DNA of 64,000 nt, from NCBI RefSeq assembly GCF_004123845.1, contig NZ_NBDP01000030.1:620001-684000 (forward strand), written 5' to 3'. Below, in pieces: positions 1-9,250 of the stretch. This DNA is from Allobosea sp. Tri-44 (GTDB taxonomy: Bacteria; Pseudomonadota; Alphaproteobacteria; Rhizobiales; Beijerinckiaceae). The translations under genes were made by a program, and so were the position numbers. The number at the start of each line of letters is the position of its first letter. Position 1 is the stretch's first letter. The notes below the pieces were generated by a model. It was not told the DNA's origin. It saw only the letters and a list, made by a program, of their open reading frames with translations, and ran no database searches.

Positions 1-582
1 GCCCGCGGCAATCACGATGACACGCAACCTCACCTGCGAGGCGAGATTCTGCGCGCGCGCCGCAGCGATCCCGGCCTGCCGGTCGAGTTCGTCGCGCATG
101 GCCGAGGTCACCAGCATGATCTGGCGGACATTCTCCTTGGCGGCATCGGCTGAGGCCTCGATCAATGCCGCCTTCGGCGAGACCCTGCGGCCGATCTCGA
201 CGATGTCGCGCTGGAAATCGATGAAGGTCCGGATGCGCGCGCCCAGAGTCGCGTTGGATTGCAGTACATTTGCCGGCAAGGAAGACATCAGATTGGCGCG
301 AGCCGCGTCCACAAGCTCAACGGCCGCATCGAGCTGATCGAGTGCCTGCTCGACCGCGCGCGGCTCGGTCGCGTCCTCGAAGCGGCTGAGCAGCGAAGCC
401 TGCGCGACGCGGCTCGAGAGCAGCGCGGCCTTGTTGGCGAGCTGCTGCCCGCCAAAGGCCTCGCGGTCGATCTCGTGAACCGAATCGAGGCCGCGCACGG
501 CGCTGGCGAGACCGAGCGCCGCCGCGATCCCGAAGATCGCGAACAGCACCGTGATCTTCGCCGTCAACCCGAACCGTCGCAT
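1..582 (-). CDS. Methyl-accepting chemotaxis protein, N-terminal part (runs off the left edge)
   Basis: Reading the minus strand from the ATG at 582 gives 194 uninterrupted codons to the window edge. The product starts MRRFGLTAKITVLFAIFG, a short basic end followed by one membrane helix (about residues 8-27). Next come about 150 residues of mostly helical, Ala/Arg/Glu-rich sequence typical of a periplasmic four-helix sensor domain. A second hydrophobic stretch begins at the very end (LRVIVIAAG). This layout is that of a transmembrane chemoreceptor; the HAMP and signalling domains would lie outside the window, so the receptor call is inferred. A histidine kinase with the same sensor topology is the main alternative. 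Confidence 0.6.
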   Translation of the reverse strand, partial: MRRFGLTAKITVLFAIFGIAAALGLASAVRGLDSVHEIDREAFGGQQLANKAALLSSRVAQASLLSRFEDATEPRAVEQALDQLDAAVELVDAARANLMSSLPANVLQSNATLGARIRTFIDFQRDIVEIGRRVSPKAALIEASADAAKENVRQIMLVTSAMRDELDRQAGIAAARAQNLASQVRLRVIVIAAG

Positions 583-723
583 TGCTTCCACCGCCAAAGC
601 CGAGCGGCCGACTTCTCGCAGCTGCGAAGCAAACAGATACTTAACGGAGCCAGCTAACTACTTCAAATACCTTAAATTTTAAGCTTGACAACGCCCCCTG
701 CGCGAGTCCGCGATCATCGGCAC

Positions 724-1308
724 TCAGAGCGCGAACCGCATCAGCGGACGACCGGGCTTCTGCCGGGCAACCTCGACGAAACCGGCGCGCTGAAACACGC
801 TTTCTGGACCGACATAGAGCCCGTCGGCGCTGCGCTTGCCCTCATTGTCCATCGGCGCGGCCTCGACCAGGCGCGCGCCGCTCGCCCGTGCGAATTCCAC
901 CCCGCCGGAGAGCAACGCAGCCGTGACGCCCTGGCCACGAAAACCCTTGCGGACGAAGAAGCAGGACGCCGCCCAGTTGCGCTCGTCCTCGACCGGAGCA
1001 TCGGGCAAAGGCGTCGAAGCACGGCGCGGGTTATTCCACTCAGGGATATGCGCCCGCGGCCCGATCTGCAGCCAGCCGACCGCGATATCGCCGGCGAAGG
1101 CGAGCACGCCCGGTCGTGGGCCCTTTCTCACTCGCTCCTCGAAAAGCTGCCGCGCGCCCTCTCCCAGTAGCGGCTTGCGCAGCTTCGGCGGCATGCGGAA
1201 ATGAATGCACCAGCAGCCATAGCAAGGCCCCTGCGGGCCGAAGAGATCCTCCAGCGCCGGCCAATGCTCCGGCGTCAGTGGAACGACCTGGAAATCAGCC
1301 TTCGACAC
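724..1308 (-). CDS. GNAT family N-acetyltransferase
   Basis: This 194-residue protein probably transfers an acetyl group from acetyl-CoA to an unknown small molecule or protein. The acetyl-CoA pyrophosphate-binding loop is visible as RKGFRGQGVTAALL near residue 120, followed by a conserved helix and the C-terminal VFQRAGFVEVAR strand-turn typical of the fold. The start is a GTG at 1308, chosen because AGGAGG lies 7 bases upstream. The N-terminal half is Cys/Trp-rich (GPCYGCWCIHFR), as in a GNAT subgroup of unknown substrate. It is transcribed alone, opposite to the LysE-type gene downstream of its start. The family is sure, the substrate unknown. Confidence 0.85.
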   Translation of the reverse strand: MSKADFQVVPLTPEHWPALEDLFGPQGPCYGCWCIHFRMPPKLRKPLLGEGARQLFEERVRKGPRPGVLAFAGDIAVGWLQIGPRAHIPEWNNPRRASTPLPDAPVEDERNWAASCFFVRKGFRGQGVTAALLSGGVEFARASGARLVEAAPMDNEGKRSADGLYVGPESVFQRAGFVEVARQKPGRPLMRFAL

Positions 1309-1401
1309 GTCCGCCCTCCTCTCTCGACAGGCCAGCGCAAACAGGAGAGGAATGACGCGCCGCCTTAAAGGCGGCCGCCAAGCCGCCCGGAGGCTTCTTC
1401 C

Positions 1402-2019
1402 ATGTCATTCGAACTCTTCGCCGCCTATCTCGTCGCCTGCTTCGTCATCGTGATCGTGCCCGGCCCGACGGTGACGCTGATCATCGCCAACAGCCTGAAG
1501 CATGGTAGCCGCGCCGGGCTTCTCAACATGGCAGGAACCCAGGCCGGGCTGGTAATCATGATCGCGATCGTCGGCATCGGTCTGAGTTCGGTGATCGCCG
1601 CGATGGGCCACTGGTTCGACTGGGTCAGGCTCGCCGGCGCCGCCTATCTGATCTGGCTGGGCTGGAAGATGTATCGCAGCGCGGGCGAGATCACCGAGGG
1701 CGCGACCGAGGCGCGCCCGCCGCGTGGCGGCTTTTTCCTGCAGGGACTGTTGGTGGCGCTGAGCAACCCGAAGACGCTGGTCTTCTTCGGCGCCTTCTTC
1801 CCGCAATTCCTCGATCCGGCGCGCGACTATGCCACCCAGATCGCGATCATGGGTGCGATCGCGATGCTGTTCGCGGCTGTCAGCGACAGCGCCTATGCGA
1901 TCCTCTCCGGCCGGGCCGGACGCTTCCTGTCGCAGAAGCGCGTCCGGTTGATGTCGAAGTTCAGCGGCGGCTTCCTGATCGGCGGCGGGCTCTGGCTCGC
2001 CTCGACCCGCGGCAACTGA
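1402..2019 (+). CDS. LysE family amino-acid exporter (RhtB-like)
   Basis: A 205-residue integral membrane protein with about six hydrophobic segments, the normal size for LysE/RhtB exporters. The family signature is seen at the start: an N-terminal helix followed by VPGPTVTLIIANSLKHGSRAG, and later the conserved LLVALSNPKTLVFFGAFFPQF segment. Such proteins expel amino acids or their lactones across the inner membrane by proton exchange. A GGAGG site lies just before the ATG. Neighbours are a divergent GNAT gene and a convergent SDR gene, so there is no operon partner to suggest the substrate. Confidence 0.9.
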   Translation: MSFELFAAYLVACFVIVIVPGPTVTLIIANSLKHGSRAGLLNMAGTQAGLVIMIAIVGIGLSSVIAAMGHWFDWVRLAGAAYLIWLGWKMYRSAGEITEGATEARPPRGGFFLQGLLVALSNPKTLVFFGAFFPQFLDPARDYATQIAIMGAIAMLFAAVSDSAYAILSGRAGRFLSQKRVRLMSKFSGGFLIGGGLWLASTRGN

Positions 2020-2022
2020 GGC

Positions 2023-2718
2023 CTACCAGGGAATCGCCTCGCCCTTCCAGTTGCGAAAGCTATTGGTCTGGGCCATGCCCGAGGCGTCGATCGTCGCGAT
2101 CAATCCGGCGGCGCTCTCCGTCGGCGGGATATCGGCGCCGCCGCCGCCCATATCGGTGCGAACCCAGCCGGGATGGAAGAGCAGCACCGCGACCTCGCTG
2201 TCGCGCACGGCGTTACCGAAGCTGACCATGACCATGTTCACCGCGGCCTTCGAGGAGCGATAGGCGATCGCGCCGGACGGGTTGCGGCCGAGAGAGCCCA
2301 TCTGGCTCGAGATCGTCACGATCTTGCGGCCCGAGCCCGCCTCGACATTGGGCAGGAAGGCCTGCGCCACCCGCAGTGGCGCATAGACATTGACCTCGAA
2401 GACCTCGCGCCAGGCCTTGAAATCCATGTCGAGCGCCGATTGCCGGTCACGCGGGCCGTAGACGCCGGCATTGTTGACGAGCACGTCGATCGGCCGGCCA
2501 TCGAGCGCCTGCTTGGCCGCGGCGATGCTCCTGTCGGAGGTGACGTCGAGCTCGAGCGGGGTCAGCGTCCCGGCTTGCCCGCCGGCAACCTCAGCCAGAG
2601 CTCCGCCCCAGGGATCGCGCGCCGCGGCGACGACATGGTCCCCTCGCCGCAGCAATTCCATCGTCAACGCCAGGCCGATGCCGCGATTGGCACCGGTGAT
2701 CATCCAGGTCTGGGGCAT
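2023..2718 (-). CDS. SDR family NAD(P)-dependent oxidoreductase
   Basis: A 231-residue short-chain dehydrogenase/reductase. The Rossmann cofactor motif TGANRGIG is at residues 8-15, NNAG near residue 84, a catalytic Ser in VTISSQMG, and the YRSSK form of the YxxxK active site near residue 150. The Asn-Arg after TGA resembles the sepiapterin reductase/CsgA-like group of classical SDRs, which act on small carbonyl compounds. GGAGA precedes the ATG. It ends 3 bases from the end of the LysE-type gene in convergent arrangement. The substrate cannot be told from sequence. Confidence 0.9.
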   Translation of the reverse strand: MPQTWMITGANRGIGLALTMELLRRGDHVVAAARDPWGGALAEVAGGQAGTLTPLELDVTSDRSIAAAKQALDGRPIDVLVNNAGVYGPRDRQSALDMDFKAWREVFEVNVYAPLRVAQAFLPNVEAGSGRKIVTISSQMGSLGRNPSGAIAYRSSKAAVNMVMVSFGNAVRDSEVAVLLFHPGWVRTDMGGGGADIPPTESAAGLIATIDASGMAQTNSFRNWKGEAIPW

Positions 2719-2852
2719 GGTCGGTCTCCGTCTCAGAGCCTTCAGATAGGCGTGATGCGCGTCTTAGTCATCCGGCGGCGAACCCTGTAGTTCTGTGGCG
2801 CTTGCATGAATATGCGACAGATCCTATTTGAATATCCATCAGGAGACGATCC

Positions 2853-3098
2853 ATGCCGCTCTATATTCGCGACGATGCCGTGGATGCCCTGGCCGAGCGT
2901 GTACAACGGGCGACCGGCGTGCGTACCAAGACCGAAGCCGTTAAGGCCGCGCTAGAGAACGAGTTGGCACGCATCGAGGCGGACAAGCCACTGCGGCAAC
3001 GTCTCGCGCGCAGCCTCGCCCTCGCCGATGCCATGGGTGAGGCGCCGGGCGATTTCGACATGAAGCGCTTCACTGACGAGATGTGGGGCGAGCGCTGA
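2853..3098 (+). CDS. vapB: VapB-type antitoxin (Rv0623/PSK family)
   Basis: An 81-residue antitoxin. The N-terminal half (MPLYIRDDAVDALAERVQRATGVRTKTEAVKAAL) is a ribbon-helix-helix-like DNA-binding module of the PSK/Rv0623 type. The C-terminal half (FDMKRFTDEMWGER) carries the acidic/aromatic tail expected to wrap the toxin active site. An AGGAGA site precedes the ATG. Its stop overlaps the toxin start (TGATG), the usual translational coupling of toxin-antitoxin pairs. It should repress its own operon together with VapC. Confidence 0.85.
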   Translation: MPLYIRDDAVDALAERVQRATGVRTKTEAVKAALENELARIEADKPLRQRLARSLALADAMGEAPGDFDMKRFTDEMWGER

Positions 3099-3520
3099 TG
3101 TACCTAGACGCATCAGCGATCGTCGCGATCCTTGGTCGCGAATCCGACGCGGAAGCACTGATCGAGCAGATGGAAGCGGCCACAACTCCTCTGAGCGTGT
3201 CACCGCCAGGGCTGTTCGAAGCGATTCTCGGCCTCGCCGCAAAGAAGGCGCAAGCCACAGGCCGCGAGCTCGATGCGGAGACAATCACCCACGCCGAAGC
3301 GAGCGTCCGGCAGTTTGTCGCCGATCTCGACGCCGAGGAGATGTCCGTGACGCCGGACATCGGCCGCGCCGCGATCGAGGTAGCGAAGCGCTATAGCCGC
3401 GCGGTCGGCAACCCGGCCGCGCTCAATTTCGGCGACTGCTTTGCCTATGCCTGCGCCCGCAGCCGCGATTTGCCCCTGCTATACAAGGGCAACGATTTCG
3501 CGCAGACGGATCTGGCTTGA
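3098..3520 (+). CDS. vapC: VapC-type PIN-domain ribonuclease toxin
   Basis: A 140-residue PIN-domain toxin, start taken at the ATG overlapping the antitoxin stop (MYLDASAIVAIL). The acidic residues of the PIN active site are seen in order: Asp in YLDASA, Glu in PPGLFEAIL, Asp in LNFGDCFAYACA, and the final Asp in GNDFAQTDL. The GDCFAYACA and LLYKGNDF motifs are characteristic of VapC. When freed from VapB it would cleave RNA and halt growth. A second, unrelated PIN pair lies at 59475-60121. Confidence 0.9.
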   Translation: MYLDASAIVAILGRESDAEALIEQMEAATTPLSVSPPGLFEAILGLAAKKAQATGRELDAETITHAEASVRQFVADLDAEEMSVTPDIGRAAIEVAKRYSRAVGNPAALNFGDCFAYACARSRDLPLLYKGNDFAQTDLA

Positions 3521-3523
3521 GCC

Positions 3524-6500
3524 TCAACCCTTGCGCTTTCCATAGCCCCCGGCCGTCGGCGTGATCACGGTGACCGCTTCGCCCGCCTGGAGCAGCGTCT
3601 GGTCTGAGGGCTTGAGCTCCTCGACCGCGCCCGAAAGGCGTCGGACCAGCGTCCTGCCGAGTTCTCCCGGCTCGCCGCCCTTCATGCCGAAGGGCCTGAC
3701 CTTGCGGTGCGAGGCGAGGATGGCGCAGTCCATCGTCTTGAGGAAACGGATGGTGCGGCTGGTGCCGTCGCCGGCATTCCATTCGCCCTTGCCGCCCGAC
3801 CCCAGGCGGATGTGGAAATCCTCCAGCACGACCGGGAAGCGCGTCTCCAGGATCTCCGGGTCGGTCAGGCGCGAATTGGTCATGTGGACATGGACGCCCG
3901 AGGTGCCGTTGAAGCCCGGCCCGGCCGGCGAGCCCGAGCAGATCGTCTCATAATACTGGTACTGGTCGTTGCCGAAGGTCAGGTTGTTCATCGTGCCCTG
4001 CGAGGACGACATCGCCTCGAGCGCGCCGAACAGGGTGTTGGTCACGGCTTGGCTGACCTCGACATTGCCGGCGACCACGGCAGCCGGGTAGCGCGGCGCC
4101 AGCATCGAGCCCTCCGGCACGATCACCTTGATCGGCCTGAGGCACCCCGCGTTCATCGGGATCGCATCGTCGACCATGACGCGGAAGACATAGAGCACGG
4201 CGGCGCGGGTCACCGGCGCCGGCGCGTTGAAATTGTCCGGCCGCTGCGGCGAGGTGCCGGTGAAGTCGACGGTCGCCTCGCGCTTGTCGCGATCGATGGT
4301 GATCTTCACCTTGATCGCGCAGCCCTGATCCATCGGATAGGTGAACTCGGAATCATGCAGCCGGGTCAGCAGGCGGGCGACGCTCTCGGCGGCATTGTCC
4401 TGGACATGGCCCATATAGGCCTGGACGACGTCGAGGCCGAAGGAGCGGATCATCTTCTTCAGCTCCGCCACGCCCTTTTCGTTGGCGGCGATCTGCGCCT
4501 TCAGGTCGTTGACGTTCTGCACGACGTTGCGGACCGGATAGCGCGCCCCGGTCAGAAGCTTGACCAGATCCTCCTCGCAGAAGCGGCCCTGATCGACGAT
4601 CTTGAAATTGTCGATATAGACGCCTTCCTCCTCGATATTGGTCGCCAGCGGCGACATCGAGCCCGGCGCGGTGCCGCCGACATCGGCATGGTGGCCGCGG
4701 CTCGCGACCCAGAACAGGATCTGCTTGTCCTCATTGTCGAAGACCGGCGTGCAGACCGTGATGTCAGGCAGATGCGTGCCGCCATTATAGGGCGCGTTCA
4801 GGCAGTAGACGTCGCCGGGCTTGATCACCGGGTTGTTCTTGATGACGGTCTCGACCGACTTGTCCATCGAGCCGAGATGGACAGGCATATGCGGGGCGTT
4901 GGCGACAAGCGAGGCGTCCGACGCGAAGACTGCGCAGGAGAAGTCGAGCCGCTCCTTGATGTTCACCGAATAGGCGGTGTTCTGCAGCGTCACGCCCATC
5001 TGCTCGGCGATCGACATGAACAGGTTGTTGAAGATCTCGAGCATGACCGGATCGGCCCTGGTGCCGATCGCGGCGTTCTGGACCAGCGCCTTGCTACGGG
5101 TCAGGACGAGGTGGTCCTTCGCCGTCAGCTTGGCGGTCCAGCCATCCTCGACCACGACGGTCTGGTTCGGCTCGATCACGATGGCCGGGCCGGCGATGCC
5201 CTGCCCCCGTGCCATCGCCTCGCGCCGGACGATCGCCGCCTCGTGCCACTGCCCCTTGGAGAAGAAGCGGGTGCGCTCGGCGATTCCGGGCTCGCCGGCA
5301 TTCTCGGCGGCCGCAGCCTCCTCAAAACGGGCGCCGCCACCGACGGCCTCGACCTCGACCGCCTCGACGACCAGCGCCTTGGTCTCATCCATGAAGCCGA
5401 AGCGGGCCTTGTGCGACGCCTGGAAAGCGTCCTGCATCTCGGCGCGGCTGCCGAAGGGCGTCGCGATCGCGGTGTCGGTGCCGGCATAGCGGATATGGGC
5501 GCGGACATGGATGGCGATGTCGCCTGCGGGAACGCCCTGGCCGGCGACCTCGGCCGTGGTTTCGGCGCCCAGTCGCTCAGCAACGACGGCGACTGCCGCC
5601 TTGGCCTCTGCGTCGAGCGGCACGTCGAGCGCTGCGGTGCGGGTGGCACGGATCTCGGCGAGGCCCATGCCATAGGCCGAGAGCAGGCCGGAGAACGGGT
5701 GCAGCAGCACGGTCTTGATGCCGAGCGCATCGGCGACGAGGCAGGCATGCTGGCCGCCGGCGCCGCCGAAGGAGTTCAGCGCATAGCGCGTGATGTCGTA
5801 GCCGCGCTGGACCGAGATCTTCTTGATCGCCTCGGCCATGTTGGCGACGGCGATCTGGACAAAGCCGTCAGCGACCTCCTCGGGCGAGCGACCATCACCG
5901 ACCTGCGCCGCCAGCGTCGCGAATTTCCCGCGCACCGTTTCGACATCGAGCGCCTGGTCCTGGCCGGGACCGAAGATCGCCGGGAAATAGGACGGGATCA
6001 GCTTGCCGACCATGACGTTCGCGTCGGTCACGGCGAGCGGCCCGCCGCGGCGATAGGCGGCCGGGCCGGGATTGGCGCCGGCGGAATCGGGGCCGACGCG
6101 GAAGCGCGACCCGTCATAATGCAAAATGGACCCTCCACCTGCAGCAACGGTGTGGATCAGCATCATCGGGGCACGCATGCGCACGCCGGCGACCTCGGTC
6201 TCGAAGGCGCGCTCGTATTCGCCGTCGAAATGAGCGACGTCGGTCGAGGTGCCGCCCATGTCGAAGCCGATGACCTTGTCGAAGCCGGCCGAGCGACCGG
6301 TCTCGGCGAGGCCGACGACGCCGCCGGCCGGGCCGGACAGGATCGCGTCCTTGCCCTGGAACAGCTCGGCAGCGGTCAGGCCGCCCGAGGACATCATGAA
6401 CATCAGCCGCGCGCCGGTACGGGCGATGTCGAGCTCTTCCGAGACCTGCGCGACATAGCGGGCGAGGATCGGCGAGAGATAGGCGTCGACCACGGCGGTA

Positions 6501-7123
6501 TCGCCGCGCCCGACCAGCTTGATCAGCGGCGAGACCTCATGGCTGACCGAGACCTGCGGGAAGCCGATCTCGCGGGCGACCTTGGCGGCAAGCTGCTCAT
6601 GCGCCGGATAGCGGTAGCCGTGCATGAAGGCGATCGCGACGGCGCGGAAACCGGCATCGTATTGCGCCTGCAAGGCGGCGCGGATCGCGGCTTCGTCGGC
6701 GGCCTTCTCGACCGAGCCGTCGGCGAGCACGCGCTCCTCGACCTCGACCACGGCGTCGTAGAGCTGCTCGGGCTTGATGATCTCCTTGGCGAAGATATCG
6801 GGCCGGGCCTGGTAGCCGATGCGCAGCGCGTCGCGAAAACCCTTGGTGGTAACGAGCAGGGTGCGATCGCCCTTGCGCTCGAGCAGCGCGTTGGTCGCGA
6901 CCGTCGTGCCCATGCGGACTTCGCCGACCGTGCCGGCCGGGATCGGCTCGCCGGCCTTGAGGCCGAGATGGTCGCGGATACCCTGGACGGCAGCGTCGCG
7001 ATAGGCGCCGGGATTCTCGGAGAGCAGCTTGCGGGCATGTAACTTGCCTGCAGGATCGCGGCCGATCACGTCAGTGAAGGTGCCGCCACGGTCGATCCAG
7101 AAGTCCCAACGGCCGCTCGTCAT
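3524..7123 (-). CDS. Fused hydantoinase A/B, 5-oxoprolinase (ATP-hydrolysing) family
   Basis: A 1,199-residue cytoplasmic enzyme with the two hydantoinase/oxoprolinase subunits fused. The HyuA part covers about residues 8-690: DRGGTFTDV phosphate-binding loop at the start, [13 protein letters not shown], then [11 protein letters not shown]. The HyuB part covers about 700-1195 and contains [15 protein letters not shown] and the DFTGTSPQ motif. Fused proteins of this size normally hydrolyse 5-oxo-L-proline to glutamate with ATP. Other family members act on hydantoins or N-methylhydantoin, and acetone carboxylase is more distantly related. It is divergent from the TRAP transporter operon across a shared operator, so the transporter probably brings in its substrate. 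A long antisense open frame over this gene is a GC artefact. Confidence 0.9.
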   Translation of the reverse strand: MTSGRWDFWIDRGGTFTDVIGRDPAGKLHARKLLSENPGAYRDAAVQGIRDHLGLKAGEPIPAGTVGEVRMGTTVATNALLERKGDRTLLVTTKGFRDALRIGYQARPDIFAKEIIKPEQLYDAVVEVEERVLADGSVEKAADEAAIRAALQAQYDAGFRAVAIAFMHGYRYPAHEQLAAKVAREIGFPQVSVSHEVSPLIKLVGRGDTAVVDAYLSPILARYVAQVSEELDIARTGARLMFMMSSGGLTAAELFQGKDAILSGPAGGVVGLAETGRSAGFDKVIGFDMGGTSTDVAHFDGEYERAFETEVAGVRMRAPMMLIHTVAAGGGSILHYDGSRFRVGPDSAGANPGPAAYRRGGPLAVTDANVMVGKLIPSYFPAIFGPGQDQALDVETVRGKFATLAAQVGDGRSPEEVADGFVQIAVANMAEAIKKISVQRGYDITRYALNSFGGAGGQHACLVADALGIKTVLLHPFSGLLSAYGMGLAEIRATRTAALDVPLDAEAKAAVAVVAERLGAETTAEVAGQGVPAGDIAIHVRAHIRYAGTDTAIATPFGSRAEMQDAFQASHKARFGFMDETKALVVEAVEVEAVGGGARFEEAAAAENAGEPGIAERTRFFSKGQWHEAAIVRREAMARGQGIAGPAIVIEPNQTVVVEDGWTAKLTAKDHLVLTRSKALVQNAAIGTRADPVMLEIFNNLFMSIAEQMGVTLQNTAYSVNIKERLDFSCAVFASDASLVANAPHMPVHLGSMDKSVETVIKNNPVIKPGDVYCLNAPYNGGTHLPDITVCTPVFDNEDKQILFWVASRGHHADVGGTAPGSMSPLATNIEEEGVYIDNFKIVDQGRFCEEDLVKLLTGARYPVRNVVQNVNDLKAQIAANEKGVAELKKMIRSFGLDVVQAYMGHVQDNAAESVARLLTRLHDSEFTYPMDQGCAIKVKITIDRDKREATVDFTGTSPQRPDNFNAPAPVTRAAVLYVFRVMVDDAIPMNAGCLRPIKVIVPEGSMLAPRYPAAVVAGNVEVSQAVTNTLFGALEAMSSSQGTMNNLTFGNDQYQYYETICSGSPAGPGFNGTSGVHVHMTNSRLTDPEILETRFPVVLEDFHIRLGSGGKGEWNAGDGTSRTIRFLKTMDCAILASHRKVRPFGMKGGEPGELGRTLVRRLSGAVEELKPSDQTLLQAGEAVTVITPTAGGYGKRKG

Positions 7124-7158
7124 CTGATCCCCCGATTATTGGCCATAGTGGCTCTTTG

Positions 7159-7189
7159 ACGTTTCATCGATAAATCGTCGATGAAACGT
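7159..7189. promoter_or_regulatory. Palindromic operator between oxoprolinase and TRAP operon
   Basis: Perfect 12-base inverted repeat, ACGTTTCATCGA (7159-7170) and TCGATGAAACGT (7178-7189), with a 7-base AT-rich spacer. It lies in the divergent promoter region and ends on the first base of the -35 box of the rightward promoter, so a bound repressor would block the TRAP promoter. The regulator may be the MarR-type protein encoded after the TRAP operon, but this is inference. Confidence 0.75.
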
Positions 7190-7216
7190 TGACAAGCTCA
7201 TTTCGCCGATTAGGAT
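7189..7216 (+). promoter_or_regulatory. Predicted sigma-70 promoter of the TRAP operon
   Basis: TTGACA at 7189-7194, a 16-base spacer, then TAGGAT at 7211-7216. It lies 139 bases before the start of the small permease gene and overlaps the end of the palindromic operator. Confidence 0.55.
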
Positions 7217-7354
7217 CGGCTTTGCGATCGGGACATGGCTGAGGGGCCGGGCCGATCTAGGGGAGGCTTTCATGACGGGACCGGTCCTGGCAACCGCTGC
7301 TTTGCGCATGACGCAATCGGCTGGCGCGGCGACATGCCGTCCGGAGGCGCGCGC

Positions 7355-7903
7355 ATGATCCGCCGCTTCCTCGACGCGCTCTACCTCTTCGCCGGCTACG
7401 CCGCCGGCCTCTTCCTGATCGCGATCCTCGTCCTGATGATGGGGCTGTCGATCGGCCGCGAGGTCGGCTTCAACATCCCGGCAGGCGACGATTTCGCGTC
7501 CTGGTGCATGGCGGCGATGGCCTTCCTCGGCCTCGCCCACACCTTCAAATCCGGCGAGATGATCCGGGTCGGCCTGCTGATCGATCACTTCCAGGGCCGC
7601 AAGCGCTGGCTCTTCGAGTGCTTTTCGCTGATCCTCGGCCTCGGCTTCGCCGGCTTCTTCGCCTGGCACGCCGTGGTGATGACCTGGCAGTCCTACGAGT
7701 TCAACGACGTCGCCGGCGGTGTCGTCGCCATGCCGATGTGGATCCCGCAGCTCGGCTATTCCGGCGGCCTCGTCATCCTGTTCATCGCCATGTTCGACGA
7801 GTTCGTCCATGTCGTGCTGCGTGGCCAGCCGCCGCGCTACGAGAAGCCGCCGCCGCAAACCGACGAGGAAATCGTCGAGCGCGCCATGGCGAGCGGGGTC
7901 TGA
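7355..7903 (+). CDS. TRAP transporter small permease (DctQ family)
   Basis: The 182-residue small membrane subunit of a tripartite ATP-independent periplasmic transporter. Four hydrophobic helices are visible, the first beginning MIRRFLDALYLFAGYAAGLF. The longer open frame upstream is not needed: GGAGG lies 7 bases before the ATG at 7355, and a hydrophobic DctQ start follows at once. It is the first gene of a DctQ-DctM-DctP operon, with 4 bases to the large permease. Together they use an ion gradient to import an organic acid or similar anion captured by the binding protein. Confidence 0.88.
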   Translation: MIRRFLDALYLFAGYAAGLFLIAILVLMMGLSIGREVGFNIPAGDDFASWCMAAMAFLGLAHTFKSGEMIRVGLLIDHFQGRKRWLFECFSLILGLGFAGFFAWHAVVMTWQSYEFNDVAGGVVAMPMWIPQLGYSGGLVILFIAMFDEFVHVVLRGQPPRYEKPPPQTDEEIVERAMASGV

Positions 7904-7907
7904 CACG

Positions 7908-9215
7908 ATGGCGATGATTGAAATCTCCGCGCTGCTGCTCGTCCTGCTCGTCGTCCTGCTGGCGGGTGGCGTCTGGATCGCGATCTCGCTGATGGCCTGC
8001 GGCTGGGTGGCAATGCAGTTCGTCGCCGGTGGCATCCCGGCCGGCTCGGTGCTCGCGACGACGATCTGGGGCAATAGCGCCTCGTGGACACTCGCCGCCC
8101 TGCCGCTCTTCATCTGGATGGGCGAGATCCTCTATCGAACACGGCTGTCGGAAGAGATGTTCCGCGGCCTCGCGCCCTGGCTGAACTGGCTGCCCGGCCG
8201 GCTGATGCACGTCAACGTGCTGGCCTGCGGCATCTTCGGCTCGGTATCAGGCTCCTCGGCTGCGACCTGCGCCACCGTCGCCAAGATCGCGCTCCCCGAG
8301 CTGAAGCGCCGCGGCTATGATGAGAAGCTCGCACTTGGCTCGCTCGCCGGCGCCGGCACGCTCGGCATCCTGATCCCGCCCTCGATCACCATGGTGGTCT
8401 ATGCGGTGGCGGCCAACGTCTCGATCATCCAGGTCTTCCTGGCCGGCTTCCTGCCGGGCCTGCTCGTGATGGCGCTCTATTCCGGCTACATCATCGTCTG
8501 GCACATGCTGCACCCCGACAAGGCACCGCCGGCCGAGCCGAAGATGGCGCTGCGCGACAAGCTCAGGGAATCGGCCAATCTCATCCCCTGCATGCTGCTG
8601 ATCGCGCTGGTCTTCCTGTCGCTGCTGCTAGGCTGGGCGACGGCGACGGAATGCGCCGCCTGGGGCGTGCTCGGCTCCTTCGGCATCGCCTGGTGGTCTG
8701 GCTCGCTGACCAAGGAAGCCTTCTGGCTGAGCGTAATGGGCACGACGCGGATCACCTGCATGATCATGCTGATCCTCGCCGGCGCCTCCTTCATGTCGAC
8801 CTCGATGGCCTATACCGGCATCCCGGCCGCGCTCGCCGCCTGGGTCGACTCGCTGCACCTGTCGCCCTATGCGCTGATCGCCGCGCTCACCGTGATGTAC
8901 ATCATCCTCGGCGCCGCGCTCGATGGCATCTCGATGATCGTGCTGACGACCGCGATCGTGCTGCCAATGATCAAGGCTGCCGGCTTCGACCTGGTCTGGT
9001 TTGGCATCTTCCTGGTGCTGATCGTCGAGATGGCGGAGGTCTCGCCGCCGGTTGGCTTCAACCTGTTCGTGCTGCAGACCATGTCGGGCAAGGATTCGAA
9101 CACGGTCGCGCTCGCCGCCCTGCCCTTCTTTTTTCTACTGGTCGCCGCTGTGGCGATCATTACGATCTTCCCGCAGATCGTGATGGTCCTGCCCGAACTC
9201 GCCTTTCCGAAATGA
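7908..9215 (+). CDS. TRAP transporter large permease (DctM family)
   Basis: A 435-residue polytopic membrane protein with 11-12 hydrophobic segments, the normal size for DctM. Family motifs include FGSVSGSSAATCATVAKIALPEL, GSLAGAGTLGILIPPSITMVVYAV and, near the end, EMAEVSPPVGFNLFVLQ. The open frame extends far upstream, but the ATG at 7908 follows the small permease stop by 4 bases and begins a typical hydrophobic DctM N-terminus (MAMIEISALLLVLLV). It forms the ion-coupled translocation path with the DctQ subunit. Confidence 0.92.
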   Translation: MAMIEISALLLVLLVVLLAGGVWIAISLMACGWVAMQFVAGGIPAGSVLATTIWGNSASWTLAALPLFIWMGEILYRTRLSEEMFRGLAPWLNWLPGRLMHVNVLACGIFGSVSGSSAATCATVAKIALPELKRRGYDEKLALGSLAGAGTLGILIPPSITMVVYAVAANVSIIQVFLAGFLPGLLVMALYSGYIIVWHMLHPDKAPPAEPKMALRDKLRESANLIPCMLLIALVFLSLLLGWATATECAAWGVLGSFGIAWWSGSLTKEAFWLSVMGTTRITCMIMLILAGASFMSTSMAYTGIPAALAAWVDSLHLSPYALIAALTVMYIILGAALDGISMIVLTTAIVLPMIKAAGFDLVWFGIFLVLIVEMAEVSPPVGFNLFVLQTMSGKDSNTVALAALPFFFLLVAAVAIITIFPQIVMVLPELAFPK

Positions 9216-9250
9216 CGCGCAACCACCACCAAGAGGGAACGGAGAACACA

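Noticed and set aside
3707-7042. A 1,111-codon open frame on the plus strand
   Set aside because: It is exactly antisense to the 5-oxoprolinase gene, whose motifs are complete. The product is His/Asp/Arg-rich with no domain, a typical GC-rich shadow.
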